Assembly (NCBI GenBank): GCA_903845065.1
Contig: CAIMWH010000037.1
Location: 1-49,738 of the forward strand
DNA length: 49,738 nucleotides
Direction of reading: 5' to 3'
From: an uncultured Rhodospirillales bacterium
Lineage (GTDB): Bacteria > Pseudomonadota > Alphaproteobacteria > Acetobacterales > Acetobacteraceae
Each line of letters starts with the position of its first letter. Positions within the stretch are counted from its first letter, which is position 1. This document shows positions 28,876 to 37,251 of the stretch, in pieces. The notes below the pieces were generated by a model. That model had not been told where the DNA came from. It saw only the letters and a list, made by a program, of their open reading frames with translations, and did no database searches. The translations under genes were made by a program, and so were the position numbers.

Positions 28876-31062
28876 TCAGGCGGCTTTGGTGCCGATGATG
28901 CCCTCGGCTTCAAGGGCGGCGAGGTCGGATGGCGTGAGGCCCAGCAGTTCCGCCAATACCTCGGCGCTATGCTGGCCCAGGGTGGGGGCAGGGCGGGTCA
29001 GCGCGGGGGCCGCCCCATCCAGCGCATAGGGCGCCTTGGGCAAGATATGGGTGCCGACATACCGCCGCTCATGCCGCTCCCAGTACCCCGCCGCGACAAG
29101 CTGCGGGTCCTCAAGCAGGGACGTGCCAGGCAGCACCGGCGCGGCGGCGATCCCGGCGCCCTGCAAAACCCCGGCCGCCTCGCGCGGTGTCCGCGTCGCG
29201 GCCCACGCCGCCAGGTCCCCCACCACCGCCGCCAGCCGCGCCGCATCCTCCGCCGTCACCACATCCACCGCGAGCCAGGCATCCACCCCCGCACACCGCA
29301 CGCAATCCCGCCACCCGCCGGCCACCCGCCGGTTCCCCGTCCGCGGCGGCGCGCTCCCGGTCGCCGACTGCGCGATGATCCCATCCGCCGCGAGTTGAAA
29401 CAAACACTCCACCTGCGACAAATCGATCGTCGCCGCCCCGATCCGCGGCCGCCCCCACAGCGCGATCAGCAGCGCCGCCGCCGCATACAGCCCGGCGATC
29501 GGGTCGCCATACGCGGTATGCTGCATCGCCGGCGGCCACGCCGCCTCCCCATGCAACCACGGCATCCCCGCCGCCTGCTCGGTGGTCGACCCATACGCCC
29601 GAAACCCCGACCACGGCCCGGAACTCCCGAACGCCCCCATCGAGATATATGACAACCCCGGATTGACCGCGCCCAGCGCCGCCGCCCCGAGGCCCAGCTT
29701 GTCCAGCACCCCCGGCGCATAATTCTCGATCAGCACATCGGCATCCGCCGCCAGCGCCTTCAGCAGCGCCACCCCCTTGGGATGCCGCAAATCCAACGTA
29801 ATCCCCCGCTTGTTCCGGTTCACCGCGTTGAAATTGGCGCGAACTTCATACGGCGGCGGGTCCCCCGCCTCCAGCGCGTTCCACCCCCGCCACCAGTCCA
29901 GATGCGCCGTCCCCTCGATCTTGATCACCTCCGCGCCCAGATCGGCGAAGTGCCGCCCGGCCAGCGGCCCGGACCACCCCATCGACAAATCCAGCACACG
30001 AATCCCGGCCAGCGGCGCGCCACCCCCCGCATGCTCCCGCACGTCCTGCACCGCCGCCGCCTTCAGCCGAAACGGCATCCCCGGCGCCTCGAACCCATCG
30101 ATCGCCTCGAAACTCCCCCGCTCCCGCCAATGCGGCGTCGTCAAAACCTCCGCCATCGTCGGCACCGGCGCCAGCGGCACCCGCCGGCGCTGCCCCTCCA
30201 GCAACAGATGCCCGGCCCCCAACGCCGCAAACGCCGGCGCCAGGATGGCATCGAGTTCGAATGACGCCGCCAGCCGCAAATCCGTCGTCGCATAGCGCGG
30301 ATCGCGTGCCAACTCCGGCAACCCGATCAGCCCGCACAATTCCTGCCACTGCGCCGGCGTCAGCGCCGAAACCCCGATCCACCCATCGGCCGCCGGAAAT
30401 ATCGTCTGCGGATACACCGGCCCGAACCGATTGACCCCCCGCCGCACCGCCGCCGGCGCCCCGGCAAATGCCCCCGGCCCGGCATTCTCGGTAAGGCACA
30501 AAAACGCCTCATGAATACTGACATCCACCCGCGCCGTAGAATGCCCGTGCCGATTGCCATGCAGCGCCGCCAACGCCGCGGTGAACGCCGTGGTGCCCGC
30601 GGTAATTTGCGGCGCATGCCCCTGCGGCAACACCGGCGGCCCCTCCGCCGGACCAAAACTGTACGAAACGCCCGACAACGCCTGCACAATCCCGTCGCTG
30701 CCCCGCCACCCCGCATAGGGCCCAACCGGCCCGAACCACGTCAGACCCAGCAACAACGCCCCCGGCGCAATCCCCCCCGCCGCCGCCACCTCCTCTGGCC
30801 CCTGCCCAGTGATCACCAGGTCCACCGCCGCATCCTCGGGAACCGCCGCCGCGCGCTCCTTCCCCGCATCGAGCCACGCCGCATAGGCCGCCGCCGCCGC
30901 CCCGCCATACCCGATATGCCGATCATCCGGCACATAGAGCGCAATCACCCGCGCCCCATGCGCCGCAAACAACTTGCCGCAATACCGCGTGGCCACATCC
31001 CCGGACGCCTCGACCACCGTGAGGTCCGCCAGCGGCGCCGACACCCTCAGCGCCCCACCCAT
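28876..31062 (-). CDS. tandem CaiB/BaiF (class III) CoA transferase, one half lacking the catalytic Asp
   Basis: 728 residues, about twice the usual length, made of two CaiB/BaiF domains (about 8-340 and 348-720). The C-terminal half has all family marks: GPLAGRHFADLGAEVIKIE in part, NRNKRGITLDL, ENYAPGVL and the active-site Asp520 in YGDPIAG. In the N-terminal half the matching segment reads APQITAG, with Gln152 in place of Asp. DddD is a characterised protein with the same one-active-half plan. It should move CoA between thioesters and an acid substrate. The ATG at 31062 overlaps the hydratase stop by 16 bp; a GTG at 31044 is an alternative. Confidence 0.9.
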   Translation of the reverse strand: MGGALRVSAPLADLTVVEASGDVATRYCGKLFAAHGARVIALYVPDDRHIGYGGAAAAAYAAWLDAGKERAAAVPEDAAVDLVITGQGPEEVAAAGGIAPGALLLGLTWFGPVGPYAGWRGSDGIVQALSGVSYSFGPAEGPPVLPQGHAPQITAGTTAFTAALAALHGNRHGHSTARVDVSIHEAFLCLTENAGPGAFAGAPAAVRRGVNRFGPVYPQTIFPAADGWIGVSALTPAQWQELCGLIGLPELARDPRYATTDLRLAASFELDAILAPAFAALGAGHLLLEGQRRRVPLAPVPTMAEVLTTPHWRERGSFEAIDGFEAPGMPFRLKAAAVQDVREHAGGGAPLAGIRVLDLSMGWSGPLAGRHFADLGAEVIKIEGTAHLDWWRGWNALEAGDPPPYEVRANFNAVNRNKRGITLDLRHPKGVALLKALAADADVLIENYAPGVLDKLGLGAAALGAVNPGLSYISMGAFGSSGPWSGFRAYGSTTEQAAGMPWLHGEAAWPPAMQHTAYGDPIAGLYAAAALLIALWGRPRIGAATIDLSQVECLFQLAADGIIAQSATGSAPPRTGNRRVAGGWRDCVRCAGVDAWLAVDVVTAEDAARLAAVVGDLAAWAATRTPREAAGVLQGAGIAAAPVLPGTSLLEDPQLVAAGYWERHERRYVGTHILPKAPYALDGAAPALTRPAPTLGQHSAEVLAELLGLTPSDLAALEAEGIIGTKAA

Positions 31063-31829
31063 TTCGGCGCCCGCTTCTCGACGAACGCGAGCGGCCCCTC
31101 CTTGAAATCCTCGGTATCCCGGATCGCCCGGCCCGCTTTGGCGCTCAACGCCCAAAGCTCGGCCTCGGTGAGGTCCTGCGCATGCCGCGCCACCCCGAGG
31201 CTCTCCCGCACCGCGACCGGCGCATTCACCGTGATCCGCGCCGCCAGCTTCAACGCCGCCTCGATCACCTCGCCCGCCGGCACCACCGCATTGAACAGCC
31301 CGAAATGGAACGCCCGCGCCGCGCTGATCGGCTCCCCCGTCGCCATCATCTCATGCGCCACCACCCGCGGCAGCGCTCGCGGCAACCGAAACACACCCCC
31401 CGCCGCCGCCACCAGACTACGCTTCACCTCGGGCAACCCGAACGTCGCGGTCTCCGCCGCCACCGCCATGTCGCAGGCCAGCAGCAACTCCAGCCCCCCC
31501 GCGAGGGCATGCCCCTGCGCGGCGGCAATCCATATCTTGGTGCGCGGTTCATGCACGAACCCGGCGAACCCGCCGCTCTCGGTCCACAACCCGGCCCCCC
31601 GCCCCGCCGAAACCTCCTTCAGATCGGCCCCGGCGCAGAACGCGTGCGGCCCCGCCCCGGTCAAAATCGCCACCCATATCTCGGGATCGGCCTCCACCCG
31701 CGCCACGGCGGCGGCCAGCGCGGTGGTGAGCGCCGCATTCACCGCATTGCGCGCCTCCGGCCGATTGAGCGTCACCAGCGCCACATGCGGCGCGGCCATC
31801 TCGAAGCGAACGGCGCTCATATCGTCCAT
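31047..31829 (-). CDS. enoyl-CoA hydratase/isomerase (crotonase) family protein
   Basis: 260 residues. The oxyanion-hole motif CAGADL is at 65-70 and the second one at about 110-114 (AGGLE); both catalytic glutamates expected for a hydratase are present, Glu114 in GGLELLLACD and Glu134 in GLPEVKR. It would hydrate a 2-enoyl-CoA in the cytoplasm. It overlaps the thiolase-like gene by 13 bp at its start and the CoA transferase by 16 bp at its end, so the set is tightly coupled. A second in-frame ATG at 31820 could be the start. Confidence 0.93.
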   Translation of the reverse strand: MDDMSAVRFEMAAPHVALVTLNRPEARNAVNAALTTALAAAVARVEADPEIWVAILTGAGPHAFCAGADLKEVSAGRGAGLWTESGGFAGFVHEPRTKIWIAAAQGHALAGGLELLLACDMAVAAETATFGLPEVKRSLVAAAGGVFRLPRALPRVVAHEMMATGEPISAARAFHFGLFNAVVPAGEVIEAALKLAARITVNAPVAVRESLGVARHAQDLTEAELWALSAKAGRAIRDTEDFKEGPLAFVEKRAPKWVGR

Positions 31830-33313
31830 TGTTGCAGTCCTTCCTGGCCAGGGGTGAGCAGGCCGGTAACCCCGACCGCCGTGGTGATGGGAGACATCAG
31901 AACGCCGAGCGTATCGTCATCCTCGGCCGGAACCCGGGCGATGGTCCGCGCGCCATCCGGCAGCCGCAGCACCACCGCGCCATAATCGGGCATCCCATTG
32001 GGCCCAAACACCACGGTATGGGTCTCCACCGTCGCCTCCCCGGTGCGCCCCTCCACCAGCACCGGCGGCGGCGGCCGCACGGTATCCACCTCGGCCTGCA
32101 AATCCCGCGACACCAGCGCCGTGCCCACCGCCCCGCCCAGCACCAGGCTGCGATGATTGCTGGCGAACCCGCCCTGCCCATACAGCAGCCCCAGCGCGCC
32201 CACATCGCCCCGCAACGCCCGCACCATCGCGGCCGCCGCATGCAGCATGTAGTTGTTGAGCGGCGCCCCATGGAACGTCAGCCCGCCCGCCACCGTCGGC
32301 GTGGCGCTCTCCGGCAACCCCAGCGCGCGGCGCGCCATTTTCGGCACCACCGGGAAGCAACTGTAGAACTCCCGATGGGCAAACCCGCGCGCATCCCCGC
32401 CCGCCATCTCCCGCGCCACCGCCAGCACCGCCTCCATCGCCGGCGCCCGATCGAAATGCGCCCGCGCCATGATGTCCTTCGGCTCATTCGCCGCCGCCCC
32501 GCCCAGGATCGGCACCAGCCGGTGCGCAGCAATCCCCGCCGCCCGCGCCACCGCCAGGCTCGTCACGATCACCGCACACCCCTGGTTCACCAGCGGATTG
32601 GCCGTCATCAGCTTGGGATACGGATAGGCGATCATCCGATTGGCGGGCCCCGCGGTGGCGATCTCATCCGCCTCCAGAGCCCGGGTGATCCACGAATTGG
32701 GATTCCCCGCCGCCACCTTGGAGAACGCCTCCCACAGCCGCGCCGACTCCCCCTGTCCCTGCGCCGGCATCTGCCCCCACGCCGCCTGCGTCGCGTTCTC
32801 GTAAAGCGGGTAAACCCGGATCGGCATGTCGAGCCCATGCCGCCGCGCCAACTCGGCGAGATAGTCCCGATTGCGCGGCTTCGGATCGGGATCACGCGCC
32901 GTCCACGGCAACGCAATCCCCCGCTTCTGCGCCGCCGCCACCGTATGCTGCGCCTCCGCCCCCACCACCGCCGCCACCGACGAGGTGCCCGCCGCAATCC
33001 GCTCCGCCGCCTCATGCAGGAACCGCACCGGCGTCTCCCCACCCACCGGCCCGTAGTTGAGATAACGCGGCGCCCCGGCCAGCCGGCCGCACAACGCGGC
33101 GGGCAGGTCCGCATACGGCCACGAAACCGAATTCACGATATCCAGCGCATCCAGCCGCCCCAGCAGCCCCGCCCCGGCATCCGCCTCCGCCCGCCGCAAC
33201 GCCTGCTCCATCAGCGCCACCGGCTCCAGCCCCAGCGCCGGGTCCGCCGGCCGGTCCTTGATTTCACCGATGCCGACAATGACGGGAATGCGATCTGATG
33301 GCGTGACGGGCAC
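31817..33313 (-). CDS. thiolase-like protein type 1, catalytic cysteines missing
   Basis: 498 residues with a thiolase fold and an extra C-terminal beta domain (about 410-498, GEATVETHTVVFGPNGMPDY), as in the TLP1 group. In active thiolases the nucleophilic Cys lies in a CxSG motif about 14 residues before the IxxG of the next helix; here that stretch reads YGPVGGETPVRFLHEAAERI, in short form, with Gly92 at the Cys position. The late CxG motif is also absent (LLYGQGGFASNH). Classical thiolysis is therefore unlikely, although such genes are often named acetyl-CoA acetyltransferase. It starts at a GTG behind an AGGGAA site and is the first gene of the CoA operon. Confidence 0.88.
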   Translation of the reverse strand: MPVTPSDRIPVIVGIGEIKDRPADPALGLEPVALMEQALRRAEADAGAGLLGRLDALDIVNSVSWPYADLPAALCGRLAGAPRYLNYGPVGGETPVRFLHEAAERIAAGTSSVAAVVGAEAQHTVAAAQKRGIALPWTARDPDPKPRNRDYLAELARRHGLDMPIRVYPLYENATQAAWGQMPAQGQGESARLWEAFSKVAAGNPNSWITRALEADEIATAGPANRMIAYPYPKLMTANPLVNQGCAVIVTSLAVARAAGIAAHRLVPILGGAAANEPKDIMARAHFDRAPAMEAVLAVAREMAGGDARGFAHREFYSCFPVVPKMARRALGLPESATPTVAGGLTFHGAPLNNYMLHAAAAMVRALRGDVGALGLLYGQGGFASNHRSLVLGGAVGTALVSRDLQAEVDTVRPPPPVLVEGRTGEATVETHTVVFGPNGMPDYGAVVLRLPDGARTIARVPAEDDDTLGVLMSPITTAVGVTGLLTPGQEGLQQWTI

Positions 33314-33405
33314 GGGCGTTTCCCTGGTCTGCCGCGCCTGGTGGCGCGTTGCTTCTGTGGCGGGGCTTCTGCGGTGGCGAATGCGACCACGCCGGCGCCG
33401 GCCCT

Positions 33406-33429
33406 GTCAAACGCCGATTGTCGACAATA
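33406..33429 (-). promoter_or_regulatory. predicted GntR operator plus -35 box, thiolase-operon side
   Basis: The perfect 12-bp palindrome ATTGTCGACAAT lies at 33417-33428. Read on the minus strand the site is CTATTGTCGACAA, seven bases, then TTGAC (33410 down to 33406; the full hexamer is TTGACA), facing the thiolase-like operon start at 33313. It sits 69 bp upstream of the divergent GntR gene, so it can also serve autoregulation. It matches the element at 21958-21983 in core, flank and spacing. Confidence 0.7.
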
Positions 33430-33496
33430 GGAAATGCTTGCGTTGTGCCCGCATCCTCCCGCATGGAAGCGCCATAACGCGGGGGCGGGTGCGCCA

Positions 33497-34261
33497 ATGG
33501 CCGTCGAGATCACCAATCCGGTTCCGGACGAGGCCGCCCCACGCCGGCGGCGCGGTGCCCGCGCGCGCACCATCCCCCAGCAGATCGCGGACCACGTCGC
33601 CTCCGCCATCGTCAACGGCGAATACCGCGACGGCGAACGCTTGCGCGAGCAGGAACTCGCCGAGATGTACGGCGTCAGCCGCGGCCCGGTGCGCGAGGCC
33701 ATCCGCGAGCTTGAAAAACACGGCCTCGCCGTCCTGCACCCCCGCCGCGGCGCCTACGTCATCGGCGTCTCGCTCGATTTCATCATCGAGTCCTTCAACG
33801 TCCGCGCCGCCCTCGCCGGCGTCGCCGCCCGCTACTTCGCCCGCCGCCACCCCGAAGAGGGGCTCCAGGAACTCGCCGCCCGCGTCGCTGAGCTTGAGGC
33901 AATGGCCGAGTCCGCCACCGTGGATGCCTTCGGTTTCGCCACCCAGGTCGCCGTCTGCGCCCGCGCCATCTACCGCAACGCCGGCGCCCCGCAACTCGCC
34001 CGCCTCCTCCAGGAACAATTCCACGGCACCATCTGGGGCCTGATGTGGCGCGCCCAGCCGATCGACTATCTCGACGTGCCGCGCCGCCTCGTCGCCGCCG
34101 CCGAATGGCGTCGCCTGCTCGAAGCCGTCGAGACCGCCGACGAACAGGCCGCCGAACGCGCCTTCCGCCGCGACGTGCTGGCCGCGCGGGACAGCGTGGT
34201 GGCCACCCTCGCGGTCATCCGCGGCGAAACCCCGCCCGCGCCCCTGCTGATCGCCGATTGA
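33497..34261 (+). CDS. GntR family transcriptional regulator, FCD subfamily
   Basis: 254 residues. Winged helix-turn-helix at about 26-90 (GERLREQELAEMYGVSRGPV region, then LHPRRGAYV), FCD ligand-binding helices at about 98-225. In many FCD proteins a D-x3-H pair binds metal; here the Asp at about 142 is followed by FGFA rather than His, so metal use may be lost. The ATG at 33497 is chosen because the basic N-tail and HTH follow it at normal distance; the frame is open to 33434. Divergent from the thiolase-like operon with a GntR-type palindrome between them, and probably the regulator of that operon and of the importer. Confidence 0.9.
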   Translation: MAVEITNPVPDEAAPRRRRGARARTIPQQIADHVASAIVNGEYRDGERLREQELAEMYGVSRGPVREAIRELEKHGLAVLHPRRGAYVIGVSLDFIIESFNVRAALAGVAARYFARRHPEEGLQELAARVAELEAMAESATVDAFGFATQVAVCARAIYRNAGAPQLARLLQEQFHGTIWGLMWRAQPIDYLDVPRRLVAAAEWRRLLEAVETADEQAAERAFRRDVLAARDSVVATLAVIRGETPPAPLLIAD

Positions 34262-34357
34262 CCATGGCCGGGACGATACGGGGGTAGCGCCGCCCCACCG
34301 CTCCCGGCACTATGCCCGCATCAAGGTGCGGCACGCACCGGCTGGGAGAGACGAACC

Positions 34358-35938
34358 ATGACAACCATCGGACGGCGCGGGCTCGTGCTCGGCGCGGCAG
34401 CGTTGGCGGCCCCCAAGGTCCACGCGGCGGAGTCTGCCCGCGTCCTGCGCTTCATGCCGCAGATCGACCTCGCCTTCATCGACCCGCACACCAGCACCAC
34501 CAACATCACCCGCAACCACGGCGGCCTGGTGTTCGACCAGCTCTACGGCACCGACTCCAATTTCCGCGGCCAGCCGCAAATGGCCGAGGGCCACGTGGTG
34601 GAAGCCGACGGCCTGACCTGGCGCATCAAGCTGCGCGACGGCCTGCGCTGGCATGACGGCGAGCCGGTCCTCGCCCGCGACTGCGTCGCCTCCATCAAGC
34701 GCTGGGGCCAGCGGGACGTGCTGGGCATGGAACTCCTTGCCATCAGCAACGAGATCTCCGCCGCCGATGACCGCACCATCGTCTTCCGCCTCAAGCGCCC
34801 GTTCCCCATGCTGCCCGAAGCCCTCGGCAAACCCGGCGCCTTCATGCCCGCCATGATGCCCGAACGCCTCGCCCTCACCGACCCGTTCAAGCCGGTGAAA
34901 GACCTCATCGGCAGCGGTCCCTACCGCTTCAAGGCCGACGAACGCATGCAGGGCGTGCGCAACGTCTACGAACGCTTCGAGGCCTACGTCCCCCGCCCCA
35001 ACGGCACCCCCGATCGCGGCGCCGGCCCGAAAATCACCCATTTCGACCGCGTCATCTGGACCACCATGCCCGACGTCGGCACCGCCTTCGCCGCCCTGCA
35101 AAAAGGCGAGCAGGACTGGTGGGAATACGCCGCGCATGACCTGGTACCCGCCATCAAGCGCGATCCCAAGTTGCGCGCCGAGGTGCTGGAAACCGAGGGC
35201 GAATTCAAGCTGGTGCGCTTCAACCACCTCATCCCCCCGTTCAACCGCCCCGAAATGCGCCGCGTCATCCTCCAGGCGGTCGACCAGTCCGACTTCGTCA
35301 ACGCGGTGGCGGGAATCGACAGCGGTCTGCAACGCACCGGCGTCGGCTTCTTCCCCCCCGGCGTCCCCGCCGCCAACGATGCCGGCATGGACCGCCTGCG
35401 CACGCCGATGACCGAGGCCGCCGCCAAGGCCGCCCTCGCCGCCGCCGGCTACCGCGGCGAACGCATCGTCCAGGTCTCGCCCGGCGACTACCCCAACGTG
35501 AAGGCCGCCAGCGAAGTCCTGGCCGACCTGCTCAAGCGCATCGGCATCAACCTCGACTACCAGACGACGGACTGGGCCACCATGACCACCCGTGTCAGCA
35601 AGAAAGACCCCATCGAAGCCGGCGGCTTCCACATCCACATGCTGAGCATCCCCGGCCTCGCCCTGTTCTCCCCCCTGGTCAACTCCCGCCTGCGCGGCAA
35701 CGACACCGTCGAGGCCGGCTGGTACCACAGCGACAAATACGAGGACATCCGCCGCAGTTGGGTCTCCACCACCGATCCGGCCGAGCAGAACAAGTTCGCC
35801 CGCGCCATCCAACTCGAAGCCATGGAAACCGTGCCCTTTGTGCCTTGCGGCGTCACCATGCAGCCGAGCGCCTGGCGCAGTGACCTCACCGGCATTCTCC
35901 CGGGCGTGGCGAAGTTCTGGAACGTGCGGAGGGGATAG
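34358..35938 (+). CDS. ABC transporter substrate-binding protein, family 5, orphan
   Basis: 526 residues with a Tat-like leader (GRRGLVLGAAALAAP, cleavage near 23) and a complete SBP_bac_5 body: LRDGLRWHDGEPVLARD region near 90-110, GSGPYRFKADE near 187-197. It is a different protein from the binding protein at 22074, with low visible identity outside family motifs. It is 96 bp downstream of the GntR gene on the same strand and has no permease or ATPase beside it. It may feed the importer at 22074-25458 with a second ligand, which is inference. A stable hairpin follows the gene. Confidence 0.92.
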   Translation: MTTIGRRGLVLGAAALAAPKVHAAESARVLRFMPQIDLAFIDPHTSTTNITRNHGGLVFDQLYGTDSNFRGQPQMAEGHVVEADGLTWRIKLRDGLRWHDGEPVLARDCVASIKRWGQRDVLGMELLAISNEISAADDRTIVFRLKRPFPMLPEALGKPGAFMPAMMPERLALTDPFKPVKDLIGSGPYRFKADERMQGVRNVYERFEAYVPRPNGTPDRGAGPKITHFDRVIWTTMPDVGTAFAALQKGEQDWWEYAAHDLVPAIKRDPKLRAEVLETEGEFKLVRFNHLIPPFNRPEMRRVILQAVDQSDFVNAVAGIDSGLQRTGVGFFPPGVPAANDAGMDRLRTPMTEAAAKAALAAAGYRGERIVQVSPGDYPNVKAASEVLADLLKRIGINLDYQTTDWATMTTRVSKKDPIEAGGFHIHMLSIPGLALFSPLVNSRLRGNDTVEAGWYHSDKYEDIRRSWVSTTDPAEQNKFARAIQLEAMETVPFVPCGVTMQPSAWRSDLTGILPGVAKFWNVRRG

Positions 35939-35954
35939 CAGCCGTACATGGCAA

Positions 35955-35990
35955 AGGCCCGTCTGGTGGGATTAACCACCGGATGGGCCT
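35955..35990 (+). terminator. stable hairpin after the orphan binding-protein gene
   Basis: A 15-bp stem with two G-U pairs (arms 35955-35969 and 35976-35990) and a GATTAA loop starts 17 bases after the stop codon. No clear T-tract follows (CATATCG), so this is a probable terminator or 3' stability element rather than a textbook one. Confidence 0.6.
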
Positions 35991-36010
35991 CATATCGGCT
36001 CGTATCAGCC

Positions 36011-36031
36011 GCGCGGCGAAACCCGCCGCGC
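36011..36031. terminator. GC hairpin between convergent genes
   Basis: A perfect 8-bp stem (GCGCGGCG / CGCCGCGC) with an AAACC loop lies 17 bp beyond the stop of the small minus-strand gene and 21 bp past the other hairpin. It may end transcription from the minus side. Confidence 0.4.
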
Positions 36032-36047
36032 CATCAGGCGACTAAAA

Positions 36048-36233
36048 TCAGCGCGCGCTATGGGCGAACGAAGCAACCGCGTTGCTGTAGAGCGGGCGCA
36101 GCGGCTGGTCGGACAGCGCATTTGTCACCATCACGAGTCCACCGAGAATGAAGAACGTCGACACGATCTCGAGGAACGACACGCCAAGGCGATCGGCACG
36201 CAGTCTACGCAGAGTCTTGGTGATGTGCATCAT
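36048..36233 (-). CDS. small single-pass membrane protein, hypothetical
   Basis: 61 residues: basic N-terminus (TKTLRRLRADRLG), one hydrophobic helix at about 19-40 (FLEIVSTFFILGGLVMV region), short polar tail. An AGGAG sits 7 bases before the ATG. It lies between the orphan binding-protein gene and the nitroreductase gene and is flanked by hairpins on both sides, so it is likely expressed alone. No family recognised. The basic-helix-short tail layout is reminiscent of the small Flp/Fap-type pilin-like proteins but the length and tail do not prove that. Confidence 0.5.
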   Translation of the reverse strand: MMHITKTLRRLRADRLGVSFLEIVSTFFILGGLVMVTNALSDQPLRPLYSNAVASFAHSAR

Positions 36234-36378
36234 CGTCGGCTCCTAGGCCCATCCTGGGCCTTGCTGGGGGCGGGAATGACGAGTTCGCTTCCTTAACAGG
36301 GCCGCACATCATTACCGCTGGATTCACAATACACCCGATTGGGTTCACTTATCAAGCGTGTGTGATAGGTTTTTACGA
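36234..36378 (-). promoter_or_regulatory. lower-GC leader of the small membrane protein gene
   Basis: 145 bp with lower GC than the neighbourhood between the nitroreductase stop and the small gene start. It must contain the small gene's promoter if that gene is expressed alone. No consensus -35/-10 pair was clear. Confidence 0.3.
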
Positions 36379-36384
36379 TCACAC
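36360..36384 (-). terminator. hairpin at the nitroreductase stop codon
   Basis: A 7-bp stem (GTGTGAT / ATCACAC) whose 11-base loop holds five consecutive Ts on the plus strand; the stem includes the stop codon region at 36379-36381. Weak as a terminator because no U-run follows on the minus strand. Confidence 0.35.
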
Positions 36385-37218
36385 CAGCTTGAACCCTCGG
36401 CTGATTACGAATTCACCCCAGCCCTGCCGCTCCGGCTGCCCATACTGGCGCGCCTTGTCCTCCGACCAGGTATAGGGCTGCCCGGTCCCGAACACATCGT
36501 CGGCCCGCCGGGCAGGGTAGGGGCGGGTCAGGTTCCGCCGCGAGTCGTACTCCGCGATCTGCCCATCGAGTCCCGAGCTCTCATGCCGGTCGGTATGCAC
36601 GAACGTCTCGAGCGGCAAACGCGGACTGATGCTGCCACCATGCGCCGGCCAACCGATGCACAGCCCGGCCACCGGGAACACATGGGCCGGCAAAGCCAGA
36701 ATATCGGCAACCGCGTGCGGATGATTGCGAATCGCGCTGATCGGCGTCGTCGTCAGCCCCACCGCCTCCGCCGCCGTCACGAACGCGGACAGCACAATGC
36801 CGGCGTCCACCGCCGCATTGAAAAACGCATCGAGATGGTCGTTTACAAACGGATGTCCGCGCAGTTCATGCACCCGCCGCTGCCGCGCATTGTTGCCGCA
36901 GAACACCGCGAACGCCGGCGCCTTGGCCGCCCACGGATTATCCGGCAGCAAAGCCGCCAGCGCCGCACGCTGCTCAGGGGACTCGACGATCACGATATCC
37001 GCCTGCTGCAGATCGCTCTTGGTCGGCGCCGACAGCGCCACCGCCGCCAGCACCCGCACCAGCGCCGGGTCCACCGGGCGGGCGGCATAGGAGCGGATGG
37101 TGCGATGATTGGCCATCCGCGCCAGGCTCGCCACCCCCGGCAATTTCTCGGGCAGCTCCGGCGAAACGCCATAGCGGGCGGTCAGATGGGCACGCAGTGC
37201 CTCGCGGTCATCGTCCAT
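36379..37218 (-). CDS. nitroreductase family protein, NfsA-like
   Basis: 279 residues, FMN-dependent nitro/flavin reductase fold. MANHRTIRSYAARPVDPAL near 35-53 is the FMN-binding start, LSAPTKSDLQQADIV near 62-76 and the AVDAGIVLSAFVTAAEAVGL helix are typical; the C-terminal SWSEDK-like region closes the active site as in NfsA/Frp enzymes. It reduces nitro compounds or quinones with NAD(P)H in the cytoplasm. It is 33 bp downstream of the GT-C-like membrane protein gene on the same strand, but no functional tie is evident. Confidence 0.9.
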   Translation of the reverse strand: MDDDREALRAHLTARYGVSPELPEKLPGVASLARMANHRTIRSYAARPVDPALVRVLAAVALSAPTKSDLQQADIVIVESPEQRAALAALLPDNPWAAKAPAFAVFCGNNARQRRVHELRGHPFVNDHLDAFFNAAVDAGIVLSAFVTAAEAVGLTTTPISAIRNHPHAVADILALPAHVFPVAGLCIGWPAHGGSISPRLPLETFVHTDRHESSGLDGQIAEYDSRRNLTRPYPARRADDVFGTGQPYTWSEDKARQYGQPERQGWGEFVISRGFKLV

Positions 37219-37251
37219 GGTGGTTCCCCCTTCGGTGCATCGCGCGCCCGT

